Shown: positions 26,271 to 33,661 of the stretch, one piece after another
Position numbering within the stretch: position 1 is the stretch's first letter
Layout: each line of letters opens with the position of its first letter
Position numbers and translations under genes: made by a program
Notes under the pieces: model-generated
The model's database searches: none
What the model was told of the DNA's origin: nothing
The model's input: only the letters and a program-made list of their open reading frames with translations
DNA from: Alloalcanivorax xenomutans
GTDB lineage: Bacteria > Pseudomonadota > Gammaproteobacteria > Pseudomonadales > Alcanivoracaceae
Direction of reading: 5' to 3'
Assembly: GCF_900217905.1 (NCBI RefSeq)
Contig: NZ_OBMO01000001.1
Span: 186,001-250,000, forward strand
Length of the DNA: 64,000 bases

Positions 26271-26346
26271 GAGAGTCAAATCTTGCCTTCCTCCCCCTAA
26301 AAGGAACCGTCTCACAAGGGCCAATGGCAAGATTTGACCCCGATCA
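26271..26346 (-). repeat. Array repeat copy 4
   Basis: Arms GAGTCAAATCTTGCC and GGCAAGATTTGACCCC are almost fully complementary; centre AAAGGAACCGTCTCACAAGGG. It lies 3' of the methyltransferase gene and just upstream of the lipoprotein gene. Confidence 0.8.
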
Positions 26347-26414
26347 CGCAGAAAGGCATGGCCGCGGCCATGCGGACCCAAGCCTTCAATATCTACACCG
26401 ACTAACAGAAGATG

Positions 26415-27008
26415 TTAAGTATTCTTTCGGGCAACAACGGAGTAGGTGTGCCAATGCTTTTTAGCACCAAGCAGGGTCACACCTGCAGCGTCATTTTCAT
26501 GGATGTCGATGACATGGAAATCGCGATCAAAGAGCCGACCCAATTCGGCTCTGTCGAAAATAGTCAGGTCACCGCGCTCCATCCGCGCCCAGGAATCATT
26601 CGGCCCCATGAAATGCCCGCAAAAGATGCCACCTCTCATCAGTGACCGGGCAATCTTCTCCCAAGCGAACGGGAACACTCCAGGATCACAGAAAAACAAG
26701 CTGGAACAAGCGCTGATCAAGGAGGATTTTGGATAGTCAAACGCTTCGAAACTCGACACCTCTGGGAATAGCGTCTCGCCGCAAACCTTTCCTGCCATTT
26801 CCCGTAAGCGAGCCATGGCCACATCACTCTTATCATAAGCATGTACCACATAACCCTGTTCAACCAAGAACAGGGCGTCACGCCCCACGCCACAACCAGC
26901 ATCAACAGCTATCCTGGGCAGAGAGGTGTCGACCATATCAAGGACCACCCTGAGATGGGGATACACCTCCATTTCCAGTGCCTTATCATAGTAGCCTTCA
27001 TCGCTCAT
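26415..27008 (-). CDS. Class I SAM-dependent methyltransferase
   Basis: 197 residues. Motif I is VDAGCGVGRD (35-44), followed by the acidic end of beta2 in VHAYDKSD and a motif IV region SSLISACSSLFFCD. A TehB/tellurite-resistance-like layout is possible from the short N-terminus and ARSLMRGGIFCGHFMG. Substrate unknown. It stands alone between array repeats 4 and 5. Codon use is intermediate between the island and the backbone. Confidence 0.8.
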   Translation of the reverse strand: MSDEGYYDKALEMEVYPHLRVVLDMVDTSLPRIAVDAGCGVGRDALFLVEQGYVVHAYDKSDVAMARLREMAGKVCGETLFPEVSSFEAFDYPKSSLISACSSLFFCDPGVFPFAWEKIARSLMRGGIFCGHFMGPNDSWARMERGDLTIFDRAELGRLFDRDFHVIDIHENDAAGVTLLGAKKHWHTYSVVARKNT

Positions 27009-27152
27009 TCACCCTCCCTGACTCTGCCCGCTAATCGTTATTGGAGGTCTTTGGGAGCAAGTCCAACCTCTTCTCCAGCTCACCTCGGACGTAACCCAGA
27101 TTACACGCTTGAAGTTCCACCTCTGAAAGCAAGCGGATCAAGTAGAGCTATC

Positions 27153-27225
27153 AGGGTCAGGCCTTGCCTTTTGCCACGCTCATGAGGAGGCGTCTCACAA
27201 AGGCAAATGGCAAGACCTGAGCCCA
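27153..27225 (-). repeat. Array repeat copy 5
   Basis: Left arm AGGGTCAGGCCTTGCCTTTTGCC, here pairing with GGCAAATGGCAAGACCTGAGCCC; centre CATGAGGAGGCGTCTCACAA. It is one of the best preserved copies and fills most of the 308-nt gap 27009-27316, which otherwise shows no gene. The bases just outside the right arm read GCCCAACGCC, the only place resembling an attC core, and it is not shared by the other copies. Confidence 0.8.
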
Positions 27226-27316
27226 ACGCCCTCCTGTGACCCCAACGCCCCCTCCAACGTTCAAGTCGCTGCTAGGTGACACAATCAGGGCCTGCAGTCT
27301 GAAGCGTTCGGCACGC

Positions 27317-27781
27317 TCATCTAATCGCAAAACGATAGATTATCTCATCCTCCGTTTCTATTTGCTCGATCCCCGTGGCTTGCGACGCTTTGATAGCTTT
27401 AGGCCAGAATCGTTTTGCGGGGTCGTTCAACGATGTAATACTAAGTTCCCAAATACCCGGATGCTGGGTGAGAACCCGTTTTGCCACTTCACATCCAACT
27501 CCTGACTTCCTGGCATGCGGCGCGATGTAGAACTCGGCCATCGCGAAATCGGTGCCTTTGCTTGAAGGAGACCATGTATTCACTAGGGCAAAGCCGACAT
27601 TTTCGCTGCCATGTCGAGCAAGATATGGCCATCGGGGTTCATTATTATCCCAGTAGGAACCGAAGTATGGGTAGGCGGTGTCCACGTCGCCGTAACGGCT
27701 AAGCTCTAACAGGTAACGAGTGAGAAGATCTCTCAGGTTTTGCTTATCCTCAGTCGGCGCCAATTTTACGCACAAGTCCAT
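27317..27781 (-). CDS. GNAT-family acetyltransferase
   Basis: 154 residues from the ATG at 27779-27781 (MDLCVKLAPTEDKQNL), chosen over an upstream in-frame ATG at 27835 because AGGG precedes it and the fold starts here. Central strand ENVGFALVNTW and the acetyl-CoA loop FYIAPHARKSGVGCEVAKRVL identify the GNAT fold; the family is the one described as DUF/acetyltransferase with a YWDN...RWPYL N-terminal block. Substrate unknown. It is flanked by array repeats 5 and 6. Confidence 0.8.
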   Translation of the reverse strand: MDLCVKLAPTEDKQNLRDLLTRYLLELSRYGDVDTAYPYFGSYWDNNEPRWPYLARHGSENVGFALVNTWSPSSKGTDFAMAEFYIAPHARKSGVGCEVAKRVLTQHPGIWELSITSLNDPAKRFWPKAIKASQATGIEQIETEDEIIYRFAIR

Positions 27782-27844
27782 AGCACTGCACCCTTCGGTA
27801 ATTCCGATTTCTATCTTGCTGCGAATCGTCCACAAGCGACACCC

Positions 27845-27930
27845 GGACTCTTGGGGTCAAGTCTTGCCCTTTGCCAAACTCATGAGGAAGCGTCTTACAA
27901 AGGCAAATGGCAAGACCTGCCCCCAATCAG
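27845..27930 (-). repeat. Array repeat copy 6
   Basis: Left arm TTGGGGTCAAGTCTTGCCC, right arm GGCAAATGGCAAGACCTGCC followed by CCCAATCAG; centre CATGAGGAAGCGTCTTACAA. Most complete copy. It overlaps the 3' end of the gene at 27857-28324 and supplies its stop codon. Confidence 0.85.
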
Positions 27931-28324
27931 TTCGCGCACCTTCTTCAGATAGCTGTAAAAACAGCGGTTTCGCCCCTTCAGAAATTTTCCCTTCGCTGAC
28001 CCAGCTTTCAATATTTTCTTTCTTGAACGAAGGTTCGGAAAAATGAATTTGGCGCACGCTTTCCTTGTGTACTTCCTGGCCAAAAGCATCAGCTCGAGCC
28101 AGCTCCTCGATAACATCTGGGTCGAGACTGCCTTCATGTCTCTCCTTGTACAGCCTCATCGCTTTTTGCAGAGTTCCATTCGAATTATTTGATCTTTGAT
28201 AGTTGAACCAACTGTTGGCCCTGATGACTTTTTCCAGATTCGCTTTCTGGCGGTTTTGCCAATAGGCAGCAATCAACCCAACTAAGCCAAACATAGTTCC
28301 TAAATAAGTCGCAATTTCAGCCAT
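27857..28324 (-). CDS. Hypothetical membrane-anchored protein ending inside an array repeat
   Basis: 155 residues. One N-terminal membrane segment (about 6-22, YLGTMFGLVGLIAAYW) followed by a charged helical cytoplasmic part. The last roughly 24 residues (from GQVLPFAFVRRFL) and the stop are encoded by array repeat 6, so the native C-terminus has probably been replaced or extended by repeat insertion. The family is not recognised; small single-TM proteins of this kind are common in defence and integron-cassette regions. Confidence 0.6.
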   Translation of the reverse strand: MAEIATYLGTMFGLVGLIAAYWQNRQKANLEKVIRANSWFNYQRSNNSNGTLQKAMRLYKERHEGSLDPDVIEELARADAFGQEVHKESVRQIHFSEPSFKKENIESWVSEGKISEGAKPLFLQLSEEGARTDWGQVLPFAFVRRFLMSLAKGKT

Positions 28325-28401
28325 AATCCCTCTTTACTGTGTACCGAGCAACCCGATCCGCGCAGCGCCATCTGCGTTGATTGGAGCGCATGACTATGTT
28401 C

Positions 28402-28797
28402 TCAAAACTCGACCGACGGTGAGAAGGGACGCAAGAAGAATTCATCATTCAATCCAGCACTACTAACATTAAGGTTACGACACATCGCTTTAAATAAGGT
28501 CACCAAATTGTCGTGCAACCTGCCTTGCACTTTAAGCTCACGGTGGAGGTTATTAAGTGCTTCGATCACCTCTCTGTTGTCATGAAAGAGAACTACCACT
28601 TCATTCAAAGCACTAAAGAATACGACCTTTGCTTCATTCGTTGTCTTCTCGGTGAGGGCATATCGTGTACCCACGATTCTCCGCAATACCTCGAATTTCT
28701 GTTTTCTCTTCTCATGGCGCCGATAGTACAAAGTCGATATCGTGACGCCTACCACTCCAGAAAGTAGAGAAGCTATCAATGTTGCTACGATATCCAT
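28402..28797 (-). CDS. Small membrane-anchored protein, DUF6680-like
   Basis: 131 residues from the ATG at 28795-28797 (MDIVATLIASLLSGVVG). One N-terminal membrane helix (about 3-25), then a basic YYRRHEKRKQK stretch and helices including RRIVGTRYALT and SALNEVVVLFHDNREVIEAL. The helix-plus-RR.(I/L).TR layout resembles DUF6680 proteins as I remember them; no function is known. Clearly AT-richer than the backbone. Confidence 0.55.
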   Translation of the reverse strand: MDIVATLIASLLSGVVGVTISTLYYRRHEKRKQKFEVLRRIVGTRYALTEKTTNEAKVVFFSALNEVVVLFHDNREVIEALNNLHRELKVQGRLHDNLVTLFKAMCRNLNVSSAGLNDEFFLRPFSPSVEF

Positions 28798-28862
28798 TTC
28801 TTCACACCACATAATGCTCCTCTAAACCACACCGCCTTCTGGCGTCGGTTTTAGTTGGCTTG

Positions 28863-29295
28863 TTATAAAACCGGTTCAGCGGAGTGCCGAACCATCGATA
28901 CAACGTCCATACCGCGATGAAGATACGCATGCTTTCGCTCCGCCAAAAACAACGGAATTTCGCTGTCGTTCGCCACTTGAAAGCCCACGATTCCATAGAA
29001 TGCTTCCAGGTGTGAATATGGCAAGCAAAAACATGGTTTGTTACCCAGGTCATCTGCCAAATACCTGAGGAGTGCCATGCCAATCCGTTTGCCGCGATAA
29101 GCCTCGGCCACTTGCATGCCGCGCAATACGAGGGAGCCGTTTTCAATGGCTAGACGGACCACACCAGCGATGACTTCTCCGCTGACTGCGAAGAAGACCC
29201 GATCTTCGGGCTGAACTGTGCCGCCATATCCCGCCTCGGCATAACCTTTCCAGCCAACCCAAGTCCTTCGCGATGTTTTTTCGGAGCTCAGTCAT
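28863..29295 (-). pseudogene. GNAT acetyltransferase with apparent frameshift near the 5' end
   Basis: A clear GNAT core runs in one frame (VFFAVSGEVIAGVVRLA, VLRGMQVAEAYRGKRIGMALLRYL, LEAFYGIVGFQ) to the stop at 28863. This frame has no ATG, GTG or TTG before a GTG at 29162, which would cut off the first strands. The only good ATG (29293-29295, MTELRKNIAKDLGW) is one frame off; removing one base near 29250-29256 joins it to WKGYAEAGYGG and restores a normal-length protein of about 143 residues. Either a pseudogene or a sequencing slip. Substrate unknown. Confidence 0.55.
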
Positions 29296-29708
29296 AGTTT
29301 TTATGGCGGGCATTCAGACGCTGACTCGAATATCCAATCAACGCGCCGGCGCCCCATCAAATTGCTTTTTAGTACCACCAAATAGAACCAGAAAAATAGC
29401 CACGTGACAAACTCTCCCTATTGTCTGCCCCCTTTTCCTGACTTTCTTATTTCTCAACGATCACAGAGTTGGCCCCATGGGCAACCATCAGAAAAAGCCA
29501 TGGAAACGGATAGCGACGGATGCCCGTGACATCACGCCCGCTACGTAGAACCAAATGTTGAAGAAACAGCGTATTTACGTGTTGCGGCTGTGGGAGGTTG
29601 CCCTGATAACGAATCGTCGGACATTTCAAAAAGATATTCGCCAGCAGAGCTGGCTCCCACAGCGGCTAAAGATCGAAGATTTTTCTGTTATTAGCTACTT
29701 ACTGCTTT
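29296..29708. repeat. Gene-free gap with an inverted pair of REP elements
   Basis: Between the island and pdxH there is no convincing ORF. A REP-like pair faces each other: GGCTGTGGGAGGTTGCCCTG at 29585-29604 and its mate ending GCTGGCTCCCACAGCGGC at 29649-29666. These match the GTGGGAGC core seen at 30438, 38441-38566 and 48754-48852. Confidence 0.6.
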
Positions 29709-30338
29709 TCAGGGCGCCAGCCGCTCCCGCAGCCATTTTCCGTCGTCCTGGAAGTACCGTACCCGGTCGTGGAGGCGGTTGGGCCGGCCTTGCCAGAATT
29801 GGATTTCTTCGGGAACGATGAGGTAGCCGCCCCAGTTTTCCGGCATGGGGATGTCGCTGCCTTCCGGGTATTCCTGGCGCAGTTGGGCGACGTCCGCTTC
29901 CAGGGTTTCCAGGTCCACGGGCCGGCTTTGCGGCGAGGCGACGGCGCTGATCTGGCTGCCGTAGGGGCGGGTTTTGAAGTAGGCGCGGGAGGTCTCGGCA
30001 TCCACTTTACGGGCGCGGCCCTGCACGGTGATCTGGCGATCCATGGGTGACCAGTAGAGTACGAAGGCCACTTTGTCGCTGGCTTCGATGTCGTCGCCCT
30101 TGCGGCTGTCGTAGTGGCTGAAGAAGACGAAGCCGCCCTGCTCCACGCCTTTCAGCAGTACGGTTCGGGCGGAGGGTTGCCCTTCGGCGTTGACGGTGGC
30201 CAGGGTCATGGCGTTGGCCACCGGGAGGCCGGCGTTCACTGCTTCTTCCACCCACAAACGCACCTGTTCCACCGGATCGGCGAGCAGGTCCGCTTCGCTC
30301 AATCCTTTGCCTTGGTATTCTTCGCGTATGTCGCGCAT
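29709..30338 (-). CDS. pdxH: Pyridoxamine/pyridoxine 5'-phosphate oxidase
   Basis: 209 residues. FMN-dependent oxidase that makes pyridoxal 5'-phosphate (last step of B6 synthesis and salvage). Family blocks are all present: ANAMTLATVNAEGQPSARTVLLKG, FFSHYDSRKGDDI, RQITVQGRARKV, SRAYFKTRP, SQISAVASPQS and the C-terminal FWQGRPNRLHDRVRY with the PLP-phosphate site. It is a single gene, at the boundary between accessory island and backbone. Confidence 0.95.
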   Translation of the reverse strand: MRDIREEYQGKGLSEADLLADPVEQVRLWVEEAVNAGLPVANAMTLATVNAEGQPSARTVLLKGVEQGGFVFFSHYDSRKGDDIEASDKVAFVLYWSPMDRQITVQGRARKVDAETSRAYFKTRPYGSQISAVASPQSRPVDLETLEADVAQLRQEYPEGSDIPMPENWGGYLIVPEEIQFWQGRPNRLHDRVRYFQDDGKWLRERLAP

Positions 30339-30832
30339 TTACTGCTCCCATTGATTGCCGCGTGCGTATCGCGGTTCTTTCTGTATGACTGTTCCGCGCT
30401 GCCATTTGCTGCTAAAGCGGAGCGCCGCCCGGCAGCTTCCCACAGCGGCTTGGTAGCCTGGGGGGATTCGAAGCGGGCGGCTTCAGAGCTCGTGGAGAGT
30501 CGGCGGGCAGCGCTCCAGGACCGTGTTTGGCCAGGGAAGGCCAAACCCGAGCCCACATGGACGTGCTTGTAGCGTGTCCTGGAACGCTGCCCGTCGACTC
30601 GCCTTACCTGGCAAGAGGCAACCTGATCCACCACAATTTTAGGGACAGCGGCCTTCAACCGACCGTGATTATTCCAACAGCAAGTAATATAGCGCACTTG
30701 CCGGCAATGGGCCGAGTTGATGGCCCATATCTATCGGGGCCATATCTGTTACCTGCTTCCGGTTCCGGTATCATGGCGCCATCGACATCCGGTGCCTTGC
30801 CGCCGGTCAACCTCTGGCTCATCGGAACCATT
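30339..30832. other. Long gap with a REP element and a nested palindrome
   Basis: No credible ORF. It holds a single REP (30434-30463, CTTCCCACAGCGGCTTGG), the large nested inverted repeat described separately (30497-30600), and upstream of hemH a short direct repeat of GGCC-CATATCT type (30733-30757). Confidence 0.5.
30497..30600. repeat. 104-bp nested palindrome upstream of hemH
   Basis: Outer arms of 25 bp (30497-30521 and 30576-30600) match with two mismatches. Inside, a perfect 8-bp stem GTTTGGCC / GGCCAAAC with a 6-nt loop (30525-30546) forms a second hairpin. The DNA could extrude a branched cruciform and the RNA would be highly structured. No other copy is in the window. Confidence 0.7.
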
Positions 30833-31918
30833 ATGAAGTTCACTGGACAGCCTGATTTCAGCCACCGGCGCCCGTTGCGTACCGGCGTGCTGATCACCAA
30901 TCTGGGAACCCCGGACGCGCCCACCACGCCGGCGCTGCGCCGCTATTTGCGTGAGTTTCTGTCCGACCCCCGGGTGGTGGAGGTGCCGCGCCTGCTGTGG
31001 TGGTTGATCCTGAATCTGGTGATTCTGGTGATCCGCCCGCCCCGTTCCGCCCACGCCTACCGCGGGGTCTGGACGGAGCAGGGTTCGCCGCTGCTGGTGC
31101 ACACCCGCAATCAGTGCGAGGGGCTGCGGCAGCGGCTGCAGGCCGAGTATGGCGAGGATCTGGTGGTGGAGTTCGCCATGCGCTATGGCAACCCGTCCAT
31201 TCCTTCGGTGTTGCAGAGGATGGCCGGGCAAGGCGTTACCCGGTTGCTTGTGCTGCCGCTGTATCCGCAGTATTCCGCCAGTACCTCGGCCTCCACGTTC
31301 GACGCCGTGGCGCAGGATTTCGCCGCCCGGCGCTGGTTGCCGGATCTGCGTTTCATCAGCCATTACCACGATTACGCACCCTACCTGGATGCCATGGCGG
31401 AGCATATTCACAGCCATTGGGCACAGCATGGCCGGGCGGAAAAACTGCTGTTCTCCTATCATGGCGTGCCCAAACGCTACCTCACCGAAGGCGACCCGTA
31501 CTTTTGCGAATGCCATAAAACCAGCCGCCTTCTGGCGGAGCGGCTGGGTCTCAACGAGAGCCAATGGCAGGTCACGTTCCAGTCCCGCTTCGGCCGCGAG
31601 GAATGGCTGCAGCCCTACACCGACGCCACGCTCAAGGCCCTGCCCGGCGAGGGGGTGAAAAGCGTGCAGGTGTTCTGCCCCGGCTTTTCCGCCGACTGTC
31701 TGGAAACGCTGGAAGAGATCGACGTGGAGAATCGCGGTTACTTCATGGAAGCCGGCGGCGAGCGGTTCGATTACATTCCGGCGCTGAACGACTGCCCGGC
31801 CCATCTGGATGCGCTGGCGGCGCTGGTACACGATCACCTGGGAGGCTGGCCGGATCAGGACAATGGCGATGCCGCACTGGCGGAGCGTCAACGCCGGGCG
31901 GAGGACACCCGGGCATGA
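30833..31918 (+). CDS. hemH: Ferrochelatase
   Basis: 361 residues from the ATG at 30833. The open frame extends upstream through the nested palindrome, but conserved sequence begins at GVLITNLGTPDAPT. Inserts Fe2+ into protoporphyrin IX. The catalytic His lies in FSYHGVPKRY and the metal-side Glu in CLETLEEI. CECHK and FCPGF indicate possible cysteine ligands of a [2Fe-2S] cluster as in some bacterial enzymes, but this cannot be settled here. Its TGA overlaps the next ATG (ATGA). Confidence 0.94.
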   Translation: MKFTGQPDFSHRRPLRTGVLITNLGTPDAPTTPALRRYLREFLSDPRVVEVPRLLWWLILNLVILVIRPPRSAHAYRGVWTEQGSPLLVHTRNQCEGLRQRLQAEYGEDLVVEFAMRYGNPSIPSVLQRMAGQGVTRLLVLPLYPQYSASTSASTFDAVAQDFAARRWLPDLRFISHYHDYAPYLDAMAEHIHSHWAQHGRAEKLLFSYHGVPKRYLTEGDPYFCECHKTSRLLAERLGLNESQWQVTFQSRFGREEWLQPYTDATLKALPGEGVKSVQVFCPGFSADCLETLEEIDVENRGYFMEAGGERFDYIPALNDCPAHLDALAALVHDHLGGWPDQDNGDAALAERQRRAEDTRA

Positions 31919-32472
31919 TCGATACCACCGCGATCAACCGCGAGCGGAGCCTGTTCCAGGACCACGAGTCGGTGTGGCTGTTCGGTTACGGCTCGCTGAT
32001 TTTCAAGGTGGATTTTCCGTTCCAGGAGCGGCGGCCGGCGTCGATTCAGGGCTGGGCCCGGCGCTTCTGGCAGGGCTCCCACGATCATCGCGGCACTCCG
32101 GAAAACCCCGGCCGGGTGGTGACGCTGATTGAAGCACCGGGCGCGCGCTGTGCCGGCATGGCCTACCGCGTCAGCCCAGCGGTGTTCGAACAACTGGATG
32201 TGCGTGAGAAAAACGGTTATCTGCGTTTCTCCACGCCGATGACCTTCGAGGACGGCGGCCAGGAGGACGGGTTGGTCTATATTGCCACCGCCGACAACGC
32301 CGCCTTTCTCGGCCCGGCACCGGAAACGGAGATCGCCGCCCACATCCACCGCAGCCACGGCCCCAGCGGCGCCAATCGCGAGTACTTGCTGAATCTGGCC
32401 CAGGCGCTGCGCGAGCTTGGCGAGCAGGATGAACACATCTTCGAGATCGAGCGCAATCTGCAAGCCCTCTGA
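31915..32472 (+). CDS. ChaC-like gamma-glutamylcyclotransferase
   Basis: 185 residues. The substrate loop VWLFGYGSLIF (P-loop-like YGSL motif) and the proposed catalytic Glu in LDVREKNGY identify the ChaC family, which degrades glutathione to 5-oxoproline and Cys-Gly. The start ATG overlaps the hemH stop, so the two are co-translated. The pairing of haem synthesis with glutathione turnover is unusual. It ends 3 nt before the convergent AraC gene with no visible terminator between. Confidence 0.88.
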   Translation: MIDTTAINRERSLFQDHESVWLFGYGSLIFKVDFPFQERRPASIQGWARRFWQGSHDHRGTPENPGRVVTLIEAPGARCAGMAYRVSPAVFEQLDVREKNGYLRFSTPMTFEDGGQEDGLVYIATADNAAFLGPAPETEIAAHIHRSHGPSGANREYLLNLAQALRELGEQDEHIFEIERNLQAL

Positions 32473-32475
32473 GAC

Positions 32476-33498
32476 TCACTCCCCTTTGCGCATCCGCAAC
32501 GGCGTGGTGCCGAACCAGCGCTGAAAGGTGCGGCTGAAATTGGAGGGATCCTGGTACCCCAGTTTCTCGGCGATGCGCTCCACGGGGTGCGCGGTTTCCA
32601 ACAGATACCAGGCGGCCAGTTCCCGGCGCACCTCATCCAGCAGTTCCTGATAGCTGGAGCCTTCCTCTTTCAATTTACGGATCAGGGTACGGCGGGACAT
32701 GGCGTGGCGCGCGGCCATCTCATCCAGACTCGGGTAGTGACCCTCACACTCCAATAGTTGCACGCCAATGCGCTGACTCAGCGGTCCCCCGCCCTGGAGT
32801 TGCCGCAGTTGATGCTCACAATCCCGTAGCGCGGTGCGGTGCAGACCGGGATCCGAGGTCAGGCACGGGGTGCCCAACAACTCGGACGGCACTTCGATGG
32901 TCAGCGCTGAAGTCCCGAAGCGGACCGGGCAACCCAGTTTTTCAGTGTAGATCTCCGCCCACTCCGGTTCCGGGATCGGCATCGCCACCACCAGATCCCG
33001 CAGACGCCGGGAGGTAACGGTATCGATCAGGTGAAAGAAGGTGGCGAGCACCGCGCCGTTGACGTATTCCCGAACCTCTTCCAGGTCCTCTTCTTCCTCC
33101 ATGGTCAGCACCACCCGCTCCGGCTCCTCGCGCAAATGCACCGTTACCGGCTGGAAGCGCACGCCGACGAAGCGGGAGAGCACCCGCAGCACCGCCCCCA
33201 GATCCGCCGCCGAGACCACCGCGAAGCCCAGCGGGCCGTGGGCGGACACCGAGGTAACGCCGCCGATGTCCAGCCCCAGCCAGGGCTCTCCGGTGAGTTC
33301 GATGGAGCGGCGGATCAGGCGGGACATCTGCTCCAGACTCAGGTAGCGATGCTCACCCAGAAGCTGCTCCCAATGCAGGCGGGTGCCCTCGAAGATGGTG
33401 GCGTTATCGAAGCCCCTGGAGTGCAAATGGGCGCACAGCAGTCTCGGGTAAGTCGGATGAATCGCCGGTCTGAGCCGGGCGGCCACCTGGATGCTCAT
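32476..33498 (-). CDS. AraC-family regulator, probable alkB regulator
   Basis: 340 residues from the ATG at 33496-33498. N-terminal arabinose-binding-like domain of the OruR type (about 10-215), then two helix-turn-helix motifs (about 250-335; MAARHAMSRRTLIRKLKEEG and VERIAEKLGYQDPSNFSRTFQRWFG). It is divergent from alkB over a 163-bp gap, as with AraC/XylS-type AlkR in other alkane degraders. Activation of alkB by alkanes or fatty acids is inferred. Confidence 0.88.
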   Translation of the reverse strand: MSIQVAARLRPAIHPTYPRLLCAHLHSRGFDNATIFEGTRLHWEQLLGEHRYLSLEQMSRLIRRSIELTGEPWLGLDIGGVTSVSAHGPLGFAVVSAADLGAVLRVLSRFVGVRFQPVTVHLREEPERVVLTMEEEEDLEEVREYVNGAVLATFFHLIDTVTSRRLRDLVVAMPIPEPEWAEIYTEKLGCPVRFGTSALTIEVPSELLGTPCLTSDPGLHRTALRDCEHQLRQLQGGGPLSQRIGVQLLECEGHYPSLDEMAARHAMSRRTLIRKLKEEGSSYQELLDEVRRELAAWYLLETAHPVERIAEKLGYQDPSNFSRTFQRWFGTTPLRMRKGE

Positions 33499-33661
33499 TG
33501 GTTTCTCCCTCGCCGCCATAAACGGATGATCCTCAGCTTACCCTGCCGGCGCGCCCGTTCACTTGTCACTTTATGACGATTTTCTGCCACTCCTGGCGGT
33601 GCCGCACAAACCGGCTTGGGCGCACCATCCGGTGATCGGATAACAAAAAGAGGATTGCGGT

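Noticed and set aside
26211-26381. N-terminal extension of the lipoprotein gene
   Set aside because: The extension runs through array repeat 4 and has no good start; the GTG at 26210 with GGAG and a lipobox is better.
23134-27930. Canonical integron attC sites
   Set aside because: The repeat ends are GGGGTCA/TGACCCC; RYYYAAC and GTTRRRY cores are not conserved (only copy 5 has GCCCAAC by chance), and no integrase gene is present.
30527-30832. 102-residue N-terminal extension of ferrochelatase
   Set aside because: It is encoded by a palindromic non-coding element and lacks conservation; the family starts at the ATG at 30833.
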